NCBI GenBank assembly: GCA_900556625.1
Contig: USPQ01000007.1
Span: forward strand, 3,741 to 67,740
Direction: 5' to 3'
Length of the DNA: 64,000 nucleotides
From: an uncultured Bacteroides sp.
Lineage (GTDB): Bacteria > Bacteroidota > Bacteroidia > Bacteroidales > Bacteroidaceae
The position numbers and the translations under genes were made by a program. Shown here in pieces: positions 45,677 to 54,144 of this stretch (position 1 is the first letter of the stretch; each line of letters starts with the position of its first letter). The notes under the pieces are model-generated. The model was not told the DNA's origin. It made no database searches and saw only the letters and a program-made list of their open reading frames with translations.

Positions 45677-45770
45677 AAACTATAAACGAAGGCTTCGTTT
45701 TTATAAACGCAATCTTCATTTGTATAATCAAAGCCTTTGTTTTTATAAACGGAACTTTCATTTATAGTTT
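45677..45770. repeat. Four-unit 21-bp tandem array of palindromes
   Basis: Units of exactly 21 bp begin at 45681, 45702, 45723 and 45744, each starting TATAA and ending TTC/TTTG plus TTT. The consensus is TATAAACgaa-cTTCgTTT; unit 1 holds the perfect CGAAG-G-CTTCG. Each unit reads as an imperfect palindrome and the whole block is bounded by the perfect 10-bp inverted repeat AAACTATAAA / TTTATAGTTT. A 21-bp period equals two helical turns. Confidence 0.8.
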
Positions 45771-46060
45771 GTATGCAATCGAAGTAAATTAATTATCAGT
45801 TGAAAGCAACTTTGTCTATGCTGGAGTGAGACTTATCTGGTAATAAATAAAGGTGATGAACGTGTCGATTTTCGGAAGAGAATAGCAGGATATATTTGTT
45901 AAATGGTCTAAGTATGATCATTTGTGAGCCGAAATTGAAGTTTTGGTGGAGAAAAGTGCAATTCTTAGAATAAACGGATAAAAGATGACTTTTTACTGAA
46001 TTGATTGATTTTCAATATGATAGTTTGATGTGGTGAACGTTGAAAGTGATAATATAGTTC

Positions 46061-46158
46061 GTTTGTCACTTTATTGTCATCCTATTGTCAGTGTCTATTG
46101 TCATTTTTATCTTTCTTATTATCAGTTGATTAACTCGTGAAAATGACAAATGACAATA
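46061..46158. promoter_or_regulatory. Phased TATTGTCA boxes, candidate operator
   Basis: Direct copies start at 46061 (GTTTGTCA), 46072, 46083 and 46096 (TATTGTCA), spaced 11, 11 and 13 bp, about one helical turn. Inverted copies are at 46144 (TGACAAAT) and 46151 (TGACAATA). They end 78 bp before the -33 box of the DMP19-like gene. Confidence 0.6.
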
Positions 46159-46235
46159 AAACTGGCGTTTTAAAACCTTATGTAGATATTAGCTTATAAT
46201 TCGTAGGGCTGCAAATTTATTTATGTTTTTCGTAC

Positions 46236-46264
46236 TTGGATATAGGATGAAATTCGTAGCTTTG
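46236..46264 (+). promoter_or_regulatory. Promoter of the DMP19-like gene
   Basis: TTG (46236-46238), 18-bp spacer, TAGCTTTG (46257-46264). Transcription would start near 46271, which supports the ATG at 46289 over upstream in-frame codons. Confidence 0.65.
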
Positions 46265-46288
46265 CACATCATTTATTTGGAAAGAACT

Positions 46289-46789
46289 ATGATAGAAGTA
46301 ATGGAGTCCGCTTTGCAAAAAGCTGCGGGTGAGGGAATGGATGAATTCATCCAAGTGTTTACCGATAAATATAAGGAGGTGATTGGTGGTGAACTGACTG
46401 CCGAAACTATGCCTTTGTTAACGGGGGAACAACATTCTTTACTCGCTTATCAGATTTTTCGTGACGAGATAATGGTTGGCGGATTTTGTCAGTTGATTCA
46501 GAATGGCTATGGCGGATATATTTTTGATAATCCGTTTGCTAAAGTAATGCGTTCATGGGGAGCGGATGAGTTGTCGAAATTGGTCTATAAAGCAAAAAAA
46601 ATATATGATGTCAACCGAAAAGACCTGGAGAAGGAACGGACAGATGATGAATTTATGGCTATGTACGAGCAGTATGAGGCTTTTGATGAGTTGGAAGAGG
46701 CTTATTTGGAGATGGAGGAACAGGTTACGGCATTGGTCGCAAGTTATGTGGATGACCATTTAGACCTTTTTGCAAAAATAATAAAATGA
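46289..46789 (+). CDS. DMP19/DUF4375-like protein
   Basis: A 166-residue acidic cytoplasmic protein starting MIEVMESALQ. The block EQHSLLAYQIFRDEIMVGGF (about 50-70) followed by QLIQNGYGGYIFDNPF resembles the DMP19-like (DUF4375) domain, named after a DNA-mimic protein of Neisseria. The C-terminal third is strongly acidic (DELEEAYLEMEEQV), in keeping with a DNA-mimic or protein-binding role, but many family members have no known function. It stands alone behind the largest regulatory region of the window. Confidence 0.65.
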   Translation: MIEVMESALQKAAGEGMDEFIQVFTDKYKEVIGGELTAETMPLLTGEQHSLLAYQIFRDEIMVGGFCQLIQNGYGGYIFDNPFAKVMRSWGADELSKLVYKAKKIYDVNRKDLEKERTDDEFMAMYEQYEAFDELEEAYLEMEEQVTALVASYVDDHLDLFAKIIK

Positions 46790-46842
46790 TGAATGCAGTA
46801 TTTTTTAAGTATTTGCATTTAGTAAGTGTGAATCAGAATTTA

Positions 46843-46850
46843 TATCTTTG
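46843..46850 (+). promoter_or_regulatory. -7 element of the NigD-like gene
   Basis: TATCTTTG, 22 bases before the ATG at 46872. Transcription would start near 46857, so in-frame codons at or before 46848 cannot be starts. Confidence 0.55.
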
Positions 46851-46871
46851 CAAAATCTAAAAAATATGTTT

Positions 46872-47660
46872 ATGAAACAGATGAAATTTTTATTGGTAGC
46901 TTTGATGGCTGTGGTGATGAGTGTGTCGGTGACTTCTTGTATGAATGGAGAAAATAATCCAGTTTATACAGGATTGGCTGTAGCTGAATGTGTTAGTACA
47001 TATCCTGCTACTTTCGCAGTCTCAAACAATCAGAAATTAGTTGTAAAAGATGCGACCTTGCTTGACTTAAAGTATGGGAAAACGTATATGTTTTATTATC
47101 AATTTAATACAGAGGAACAATCTGTTTCTGCAGCTTCAATAACTGTGACACTCTATCAAGGAAGTGCTCCGGTAGCAATTGATGCTGATGATGACGAGGG
47201 ACCGGTGGCAAACTCTGCGGATTACGAGGCTGATGCAGCATTGTATTCTTTGGGTACATCTTTATTTCCATCTTCTTTTTTACTTTATAATAAAAAATTG
47301 CTGGTTCCCTTTGGCTATTGGGTAAAAGTAGAAGAAAATACTGATAAGCAAAAAGAAGAATTTAATAAGCACTCTTTTGTTTTAACGTATGATGTTACTA
47401 ACATAGCAAGTGGTGCGAAAACATTTGAATTGACACTTAATCATAAAATTAGTGACGCAGAAGGTGAGAAAGTTACTCGTGACAGGTGGGCGGAAGGCTA
47501 TAAAGTGTACGATTTGACTGCAGCTATAACAGCTTTTAGTGAAAAATCGGGAACAGTACCTACTACTATAAAAATAAAGACGAAACTTAATACATCTACT
47601 GGCGGCTCTTTGGAAGGGGCGATAGATGGTACGAACGAGGTAACTTATACTACTGAATAA
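46872..47660 (+). CDS. NigD-like lipoprotein
   Basis: A 262-residue lipoprotein (MKQMKFLLVAL... VTSC, Cys23). An ATG two codons upstream is an equally possible start. The N-terminal OB-like part (about 30-100) and the beta-rich C-terminal half with LTYDVTNIASGAKTFELTLNH resemble the NigD-like family, which is Bacteroides-specific and often found near bacteriocin or PUL genes. Function unknown. It is followed within 3 bp by the Yip1-family gene, so the two are translationally close. Confidence 0.6.
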   Translation: MKQMKFLLVALMAVVMSVSVTSCMNGENNPVYTGLAVAECVSTYPATFAVSNNQKLVVKDATLLDLKYGKTYMFYYQFNTEEQSVSAASITVTLYQGSAPVAIDADDDEGPVANSADYEADAALYSLGTSLFPSSFLLYNKKLLVPFGYWVKVEENTDKQKEEFNKHSFVLTYDVTNIASGAKTFELTLNHKISDAEGEKVTRDRWAEGYKVYDLTAAITAFSEKSGTVPTTIKIKTKLNTSTGGSLEGAIDGTNEVTYTTE

Positions 47661-47662
47661 CA

Positions 47663-48238
47663 TTGAACTACAAAGAACTATTTAACATAGCAATGAAATT
47701 GATTTCCTCTCCGGCTAAGGCTTGGGAGGAAATTTCTATGGAAGAGGATAGGCGAAAAGTATATATGGCTTTTGTTTATCCTATGATTGGTTTATGCGGT
47801 CTGTCCGTATTCATTGGTTCGTTACTGACCAATGGATGGGGAGGTCCGCAAAGTTTCCAGATAGCTATGACCAATTGTTGTGCCGTAGCGGTAGCCCTGT
47901 TCGGAGGCTATTTTCTGGCAGCATACGCCATAAATGAGATGGGGACGCGAATGTTTGGTATGCATAGTGATATACCATTGGCGCAACAGTTTGCAGGATA
48001 TGCGCTTGTTGTACCATTCCTGCTCCAGATTGTAACCGGACTATTACCTGATTTTAGAATTATTGCTTGGCTGCTGCAATTCTACATCGTATATGTGGTA
48101 TGGGAAGGAGTTCCCGCATTGATGGGCGTAGAAGAAAAATTGCGATTGAGATACACCCTTTTCTCATCTGCGTTGTTAATACTATGTCCGACGGTGATTC
48201 AGATTGTTTTCAATAAACTGACAGCCATACTTAATTAA
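47663..48238 (+). CDS. Yip1-family membrane protein
   Basis: A 191-residue protein with five membrane helices of the Yip1 type (helix starts about 33, 68, 108, 126, 160). The start is uncertain: a TTG at 47663 gives NYKELFNIAMKLISSPAKAW, which looks like the conserved N-terminus of Bacteroides relatives, while the first ATG at 47693 would cut this. Members are thought to act in membrane organisation; the bacterial function is unknown. It lies between the NigD-like gene and smpB. Confidence 0.75.
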   Translation: MNYKELFNIAMKLISSPAKAWEEISMEEDRRKVYMAFVYPMIGLCGLSVFIGSLLTNGWGGPQSFQIAMTNCCAVAVALFGGYFLAAYAINEMGTRMFGMHSDIPLAQQFAGYALVVPFLLQIVTGLLPDFRIIAWLLQFYIVYVVWEGVPALMGVEEKLRLRYTLFSSALLILCPTVIQIVFNKLTAILN

Positions 48239-48248
48239 ATGTGTGAAG

Positions 48249-48701
48249 ATGAAACAACCCTCTGTAAATATAAAAAATAAACGGGCTACGTTTGATTACG
48301 AACTGATAGATACCTATACGGCAGGTATTGTGTTGACAGGTACGGAAATCAAATCCATTCGTTTGGGAAAGGCAAGCCTGGTAGATACGTTTTGTTATTT
48401 TGCGAAAGGCGAATTATGGGTGAAGAATATGCATATCGCCGAGTACTTCTACGGTTCGTATAATAATCATACGGCACGTAGAGAGAGGAAGTTGTTGCTT
48501 AACAAAAAAGAATTGGAAAAACTCCAAAGGGAAATGAAGAATCCCGGCTTTACGATTGTTCCCGTGCGTTTGTTTATCAATGAGAAAGGGTTGGCGAAAC
48601 TCGTAGTTGCCTTGGCGAAGGGTAAGAAAGAATACGATAAACGAGAATCGATCAAAGAGAAAGACGACCGCAGGGATATGGCAAGAATGTTCAAACGATG
48701 A
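48249..48701 (+). CDS. smpB: SsrA-binding protein
   Basis: A 150-residue protein starting MKQPSVNIKNKRATFDYEL. It binds tmRNA and brings it to stalled ribosomes (trans-translation). Family blocks GIVLTGTEIKSIRLGKASL near 30, WVKNMHIAEY near 58 and KLVVALAKGKKEYDKRESI near 118 are intact, and the basic C-terminal tail DRRDMARMFKR is the part that enters the decoding centre. It lies 10 bp after the Yip1 gene and 13 bp before metH, so the three are probably co-transcribed. Confidence 0.96.
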   Translation: MKQPSVNIKNKRATFDYELIDTYTAGIVLTGTEIKSIRLGKASLVDTFCYFAKGELWVKNMHIAEYFYGSYNNHTARRERKLLLNKKELEKLQREMKNPGFTIVPVRLFINEKGLAKLVVALAKGKKEYDKRESIKEKDDRRDMARMFKR

Positions 48702-48714
48702 CATGATAGGATAA

Positions 48715-51462
48715 ATGAAAAAGACAATTTCTCAGATTGTATCCGAACGCATCCTTATCCTAGATGGAGCAATGGGTACAATGATTCAACAATATAACCT
48801 CAAGGAAGAAGATTTTCGTGGTGAGCGGTTTGCTCATATTCCCGGACAATTGAAAGGAAACAATGACCTGTTGTGTCTGACACGCCCGGATGTGATTCAG
48901 GATATTCACCGTAAATATCTTGAAGCCGGTGCGGATATCATCGAAACGAATACATTCAGTTCGACCACTGTTTCTATGGCTGATTATCACGTGGAAGAAT
49001 ACGTGCGTGAAATGAACCTTGCCGCAGTAAAACTTGCCCGCGAACTAGCCGACGAGTATACAGCGAAGAATCCCGAAAAACCGCGTTTTGTAGCGGGCTC
49101 TGTCGGACCTACGAATAAAACCTGTTCCATGAGTCCGGATGTCAACAATCCGGCTTATCGCGCTTTAAGCTATGACGAATTGGCTGCATCCTATCAGCAA
49201 CAGATGGAGGCTATGCTTGAGGGGGGAGTAGACGCTATCCTGATTGAAACCATATTTGATACGTTGAATGCTAAAGCGGCTATTTTTGCTGCCGGACAAG
49301 CAATGAAAACAACAGGTGTCAAAGTACCCGTTATGTTGTCGGTGACCGTATCCGATATCGGTGGAAGAACCTTATCCGGACAGACGTTAGATGCGTTTCT
49401 TGCTTCCGTTCAACATGCCGACATCTTTTCCGTCGGTTTGAACTGTTCGTTCGGTGCCCGCCAGCTGAAACCTTTTCTGGAACAATTGGCGGCACGTGCA
49501 CCTTACTATATAAGTGTTTATCCGAATGCCGGTCTGCCGAATAGTCTGGGCAAATATGATCAGACTCCTGCGGACATGGCCCATGAGGTGAAAGAATATA
49601 TTCACGAAGGATTGGTCAATATTATCGGGGGCTGTTGTGGAACAACCGATGCTTACATAGCCGAGTATCCGGCTTTGGTGGAAGGTGCGAAACCCCATAT
49701 TCCTGTTGCCAAGCCGGAATGTATGTGGCTCTCCGGACTTGAACTGCTGGAAGTGAAACCGGAAATCAATTTTGTGAACGTCGGCGAGCGTTGTAACGTG
49801 GCAGGCTCACGCAAATTCCTCCGGCTCATTAATGAGAAGAAATATGATGAGGCCCTTTCCATAGCCCGCCAACAAGTGGAGGACGGAGCTTTGGTGATTG
49901 ATGTGAATATGGACGACGGATTGTTGGACGCAAAGTCGGAAATGACAACTTTCCTGAATCTCATCATGTCTGAACCGGAAATAGCTCGTGTTCCGGTGAT
50001 GATCGACTCTTCTAAGTGGGAGGTAATAGAAGCCGGATTGAAATGCCTTCAAGGTAAATCGGTTGTCAACTCTATTTCTTTGAAAGAAGGGGAAGAAGTC
50101 TTTCTTGAACATGCCCGGATTGTCAAACAGTATGGCGCTGCTGCCGTAGTAATGGCTTTCGATGAGAAAGGACAGGCGGATACTGCCGCCCGTAAGATAG
50201 AGGTTTGCCAACGTGCTTACCACCTTTTAGTAGATAAGGTGGGGTTCAATCCGCATGATATTATCTTTGACCCCAACGTGCTTGCCGTAGCTACAGGGAT
50301 TGAAGAGCACAATAATTACGCGGTAGATTTTATCGAAGCTACCGGATGGATTAAACGGAATCTTCCCGGTGCCCATATCAGTGGGGGAGTCAGTAATCTT
50401 TCTTTCTCGTTTCGCGGCAATAATTATATTCGTGAAGCGATGCACGCCGTATTCCTTTATCATGCTATTCAGCAGGGAGTGGATATGGGCATTGTGAATC
50501 CGGGAACCTCTGTTCTGTATAGCGATATCCCGACGGACGTACTGGAGAAGATTGAGGATGTCGTGTTGAACCGTCGTCCGGATGCAGCCGAACGTCTTAT
50601 TGAGTTGGCGGAGTCTTTGAAAGCGACCATGAACGGAACAACCGGACAGACAGCTGTCAAGCAGGATGCATGGAGGGAGGACTCTGTTCAAGAACGTTTG
50701 AAGTATGCTTTGATGAAAGGTATCGGTGATTATCTCGAACAGGATTTGGCGGAGGCTTTGCCACTCTATAATAAAGCGGTCGATGTGATTGAAGGTCCGT
50801 TGATGGATGGAATGAATTATGTCGGTGAACTTTTCGGGGCGGGTAAAATGTTTCTTCCTCAGGTTGTAAAGACTGCGCGTACCATGAAAAAAGCCGTTGC
50901 CATCTTGCAACCCATCATCGAATCGGAAAAGACGGAGGGAACGACCTCTGCCGGAAAGATATTATTGGCAACCGTGAAAGGCGACGTGCATGATATTGGA
51001 AAGAATATCGTTGCCGTAGTAATGGCTTGCAACGGTTACGATATTGTTGATTTAGGAGTGATGGTCCCAGCCGAAACCATTGTGCAGCGGGCTATTGAAG
51101 AGAAAGTGGATATGATCGGATTGAGTGGGCTGATTACGCCGTCTCTCGAAGAAATGGCTCATGTGGCAGGTGAACTTGAGAAAGCGGGATTGGATATTCC
51201 TCTTTTGATTGGTGGAGCCACCACGTCGAAGATGCATACGGCATTAAAAATAGCTCCTGTCTATCATGCTCCGGTAGTGCATTTGAAAGACGCTTCCCAG
51301 AATGCGGGCGTTGCCGCCAGATTGTTGAATCCACAGGCGAAAGCCGAACTGGTAAATGAGTTGGAAACGGAATATAGAGCGCTTCGTGAAAAGAGTGGTT
51401 TGCTGCGTCGTGAAACCGTCTCATTGGAAGAGGCCCAGAAGAACCGGCTGAATCTGTTTTAG
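48715..51462 (+). CDS. metH: Cobalamin-dependent methionine synthase without reactivation domain
   Basis: A 915-residue enzyme that moves methyl from methyltetrahydrofolate through cobalamin to homocysteine. Domains in order: homocysteine/zinc barrel (about 1-325; zinc Cys in GLNCSFGARQ and IIGGCCGTTDAY), pterin-binding barrel (about 350-620; NVGERCNVAGSRKF), cobalamin cap (about 640-735) and B12 domain (about 740-890; DVHDIGKNIV with the DxHxxG His, GLSGLITPS, GGATTSKMHTA). The protein ends at ARLLN...NRLNLF, just before the AdoMet-dependent reactivation domain of the 1227-residue E. coli protein. No B12 riboswitch fits in the 13-bp gap to smpB. Confidence 0.95.
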   Translation: MKKTISQIVSERILILDGAMGTMIQQYNLKEEDFRGERFAHIPGQLKGNNDLLCLTRPDVIQDIHRKYLEAGADIIETNTFSSTTVSMADYHVEEYVREMNLAAVKLARELADEYTAKNPEKPRFVAGSVGPTNKTCSMSPDVNNPAYRALSYDELAASYQQQMEAMLEGGVDAILIETIFDTLNAKAAIFAAGQAMKTTGVKVPVMLSVTVSDIGGRTLSGQTLDAFLASVQHADIFSVGLNCSFGARQLKPFLEQLAARAPYYISVYPNAGLPNSLGKYDQTPADMAHEVKEYIHEGLVNIIGGCCGTTDAYIAEYPALVEGAKPHIPVAKPECMWLSGLELLEVKPEINFVNVGERCNVAGSRKFLRLINEKKYDEALSIARQQVEDGALVIDVNMDDGLLDAKSEMTTFLNLIMSEPEIARVPVMIDSSKWEVIEAGLKCLQGKSVVNSISLKEGEEVFLEHARIVKQYGAAAVVMAFDEKGQADTAARKIEVCQRAYHLLVDKVGFNPHDIIFDPNVLAVATGIEEHNNYAVDFIEATGWIKRNLPGAHISGGVSNLSFSFRGNNYIREAMHAVFLYHAIQQGVDMGIVNPGTSVLYSDIPTDVLEKIEDVVLNRRPDAAERLIELAESLKATMNGTTGQTAVKQDAWREDSVQERLKYALMKGIGDYLEQDLAEALPLYNKAVDVIEGPLMDGMNYVGELFGAGKMFLPQVVKTARTMKKAVAILQPIIESEKTEGTTSAGKILLATVKGDVHDIGKNIVAVVMACNGYDIVDLGVMVPAETIVQRAIEEKVDMIGLSGLITPSLEEMAHVAGELEKAGLDIPLLIGGATTSKMHTALKIAPVYHAPVVHLKDASQNAGVAARLLNPQAKAELVNELETEYRALREKSGLLRRETVSLEEAQKNRLNLF

Positions 51463-51515
51463 CATTCTGTATAAGAAAAAAGATACGTTATAATCAGTAT
51501 TAGTAAGCAAAAGTT

Positions 51516-51544
51516 TTGTCTTTTCGATAAATTCCTTACATTTG
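51516..51544 (+). promoter_or_regulatory. Promoter of the symporter accessory gene
   Basis: TTG (51516-51518), an 18-bp spacer and TACATTTG (51537-51544) lie 30 bases before the small ORF at 51575. Confidence 0.65.
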
Positions 51545-51574
51545 CGTTCTGATTAATTCATATCTAATACGTAA

Positions 51575-51700
51575 ATGTTTGGAATAGACGACCCTTTTAT
51601 CATTTTGCCATACCTGCTTTCAGTGGTATGCGTGGTGTTTGCGGTCTGGTTCGGGCTGGAATATTGGAATAAGGACGACGAAAAAGACGAAACACGATGA
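51575..51700 (+). CDS. Small symporter accessory membrane protein (41 aa)
   Basis: A 41-residue protein: MFGIDDPFIILPYLLSV starts it, one membrane helix spans about 9-28, then comes a charged tail ending WNKDDEKDETR. Its stop codon overlaps the ATG of the following symporter gene (ATGA), so translation is coupled. Tiny proteins of this pattern (xFGxxDPxxxxxYxxxxxxxxxCxxYG) directly before a sodium:solute symporter are a known accessory family. Here the partner symporter gene is broken, so this protein is probably orphaned, though its own frame and promoter are intact. Confidence 0.75.
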   Translation: MFGIDDPFIILPYLLSVVCVVFAVWFGLEYWNKDDEKDETR

Positions 51701-52732
51701 ATACATTTACACTTGGACTGATTGTGGTAGCCTATCTGCTGTCACTCGCTTATTTAGGCTTTCTGGGATATAAGAAAACGACGTCCGCCAGCGATTATCT
51801 GGTAGGTGGCCGTCAGATGAATCCTATCGTTATGGTACTTTCCTATGGGGCTACTTTCATTTCGGCGTCCGCTATCGTTGGTTTCGGGGGAGTGGCTGCT
51901 GCTTTCGGAATGGGAATCCAATGGCTGTGTTTCCTCAATATGTTTATCGGAGTTGTCATTGCCTTTATCTTTTTCGGTTTGCGTACCCGACGTATGGGGG
52001 TAAAACTGAATGTGAGTACTTTACCGAAGCCAATAAGGAATTGACGGCAATTGCTCCGTTAGTTCCGGAAAAGTTCAGGGTATTGGGACATCAAGGGTGG
52101 ACGGCAATGCCAGTGACCGGTTCTCCGCAATGGTATTCATTGGTTACTTCCCTTATTCGGGGAGTGGGAATCGGTTGTCTTGCACAACCTCAGCTGGTGG
52201 TTCGTTTTATGACTGTGGAGAGCAGCAAGCAGTTGAATCGCGGGGTGTTCATCGGTTGTTTTTTCTTGATAATAACCGTAGGAGCTATCTATCATGCCGA
52301 CGCATTGAGCAATCTATTCTTTTTGAAGACGGAGGGTGCGGTAGCAACGGAGTATGTCTACGTTCAGTTCGCAATTCCATACGATGGGGGCTTCCGTCGG
52401 TTCCGATATTTATGGGACGTACAAACCCCGTTCGCGTGACAAGTTGACTAACGTTATTCGTCTTGGGGTACTGTTTTCTATCTTGGTCAGTTATATTATT
52501 TGTTATATGCTTCCGCATGACATCATAGCACGTGGCACTTCTATCTTCATGGGAATCTGTGCCGCTGCTTTCCTGCCCGCCTATTTCTGTATTGGGTATC
52601 TGTAAGGCGCTGTTTGGCAGGGATGTGCTGATCTCCACCTATCCTTTTTCGGTCATAGATCCGATATTGTTTGCGTTGCCTCTGTCTGTGTTGGCTATTA
52701 TCGGAGTCAGCATGATGACCTATAAGAAATAA
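51697..52732 (+). pseudogene. Decayed sodium:solute symporter with three frame-breaking internal losses
   Basis: Four pieces in order belong to one SSS-family transporter. Piece 1 (51697 to about 52014) has the N-terminus with DYLVGGRQMNP and GLRTRRMGVKLNVST. Piece 2 in another frame (about 52017-52350) starts FTEANKELTAIAP and holds GIGCLAQPQLVVRFMTV. Piece 3 (about 52354-52590) has SSQFHTMGASVGSDIYGTY and FMGICAAAFLPAY. Piece 4 (about 52592-52732) is LGICKALFGR... to the natural C-terminus MMTYKK. Residues normally lying between the pieces are missing, and the total is 1036 bp against roughly 1650 for the family. Sequence around each break is clean, so these are deletions rather than single-base errors. 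Confidence 0.85.
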
Positions 52733-52735
52733 GTA

Positions 52736-54127
52736 TTACGCTTTGATTTTCTTTTTGTAGGATTCATAGCGCGACAGGATGTCACGGACAAAATTATAAG
52801 TTTCTATGCCACGAAAATATCCGTTTTTACAGATCGGGTCGGTGAAGTACTCTTCATTGCTCTTGAGCAAGATGAAGTTTTCTACATTGTCTTTCCATAC
52901 CAGTTTGTTCTTACCGTATTTCTCGGCCAGTGCCATCGCATCATAAATATGTCCTAATCCGGCATTGTAGGAAGCCAGGATAAAACTGAGACGTTCCTGC
53001 TTATCGGGAATCATGCTGAGACTACGGTCGGTAGCTGCGATATATTTGACTGCCGCTTTGACACTTTCTTCCGGATTCTGTTCCTTTCCGGGCGGAACTC
53101 CCATAGCCCGTGCGGTAGCGGGCATTAATTGCATCAGCCCTTTTGCTCCGGCCCAAGACACGGCTGTGGTATCGAAATTGGATTCCGTGTAAGCCAATGA
53201 AGCAAGCATACGCCAATCCCAACCGATATCTTTGGAGTACTTCTTGAATAAATCATCATAGTGCGATATCTTCCCCTCTCTTAGTGAAAGGATAGGAGAA
53301 TGGGGCATCATTTTGCTATTCTCGAAGTAGCGTTTCATACTGGCTGTATAGGCAGGAGAGGTCATATTTTCCTCATGCCATTTGGTGGCTGCTGCCGCCA
53401 GCTCGGGACAGTCTTTTCTCACAGCCCATGATGAACGTTGGTCAAAACTGATAGACAAGCCAATATTTAAGTTGGGATAATACGTTTTATTAAGCTTGGC
53501 CAAATCGTTGTCGGCTACCGTGTATGGAATCTTGCCTTGTGCTACTTGTGTGATCAGGTCTTCGGTAGTGATACTGTCATTGGTTACCTTATGGATTTGA
53601 ATGCCGCTTCCCAATTCGTTGTTCAGGTTGACAAGACGGTCGTAATACTTTCCGGGCTTTACATAGATATCTTTCCCTATCAGTTCCGTTACATCTTTCA
53701 AGGGTTTTTGTTTTCCTTTTCCCTGTTGCACAATAACCTGATGGGTGATGATATCCTCACCGCAATAGATAAGGCTGTCTTTCCATTCCTTTGTTACGGG
53801 TAGATTGTAGGCAATCATGTCTCCTTCGCCTGCCAGTAATTTCCGGATCAGTTCATCGACACTGTTAGCTACTTCGATCCTAAGTTTTAATCCCAGACTT
53901 TTGGCAAACTGACCGCTAAGTTCGTATTGAAATCCCATTTCCTGTCCCCGATAAATGAAGTAGGAAGTAGAACTGTATAGTGTCAATACAACCAGTTCGC
54001 CGCTGTCTTTTATCTGCGGAAGGTCGTATGCGTTCTCGCTTACAGGATTGGGTCGCGTGTTCTTACATCCGAACACGCAACAGAATAATACAAGGAATAA
54101 AGGAATAATCAGTGTCCTAACGCCCAT
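52736..54127 (-). CDS. mltF: Membrane-bound lytic transglycosylase F
   Basis: A 463-residue lipoprotein (VFGC, Cys21). The N-terminal half (about 40-265) is a periplasmic solute-binding (SBP_bac_3-like) domain, which in MltF binds muropeptides and controls activity. The C-terminal half is the SLT lytic transglycosylase with catalytic Glu in SLAYTESNFD near 310, AGAKGLMQLMPATARAMG near 327 and ASYNAGLGHI near 385. It cleaves the glycan strands of peptidoglycan to 1,6-anhydro products at the inner face of the outer membrane. It is followed 17 bp earlier in transcription by udk, so the two may share a transcript. Confidence 0.93.
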   Translation of the reverse strand: MGVRTLIIPLFLVLFCCVFGCKNTRPNPVSENAYDLPQIKDSGELVVLTLYSSTSYFIYRGQEMGFQYELSGQFAKSLGLKLRIEVANSVDELIRKLLAGEGDMIAYNLPVTKEWKDSLIYCGEDIITHQVIVQQGKGKQKPLKDVTELIGKDIYVKPGKYYDRLVNLNNELGSGIQIHKVTNDSITTEDLITQVAQGKIPYTVADNDLAKLNKTYYPNLNIGLSISFDQRSSWAVRKDCPELAAAATKWHEENMTSPAYTASMKRYFENSKMMPHSPILSLREGKISHYDDLFKKYSKDIGWDWRMLASLAYTESNFDTTAVSWAGAKGLMQLMPATARAMGVPPGKEQNPEESVKAAVKYIAATDRSLSMIPDKQERLSFILASYNAGLGHIYDAMALAEKYGKNKLVWKDNVENFILLKSNEEYFTDPICKNGYFRGIETYNFVRDILSRYESYKKKIKA

Positions 54128-54144
54128 TCTTTAATTTTCAATTT

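Larger units (their letters stand above)
45494..46235. other. Long intergenic region with two kinds of repeats
   Basis: About 740 bases with no credible gene on either strand. It contains the 21-bp palindromic array (45677-45770) and the TATTGTCA cluster (46061-46158). The remaining segments are AT-rich. Confidence 0.75.

Noticed and set aside
48702..48714. Cobalamin riboswitch before metH
   Set aside because: Only 13 bases separate smpB and metH, and no B12-box is seen upstream of smpB.
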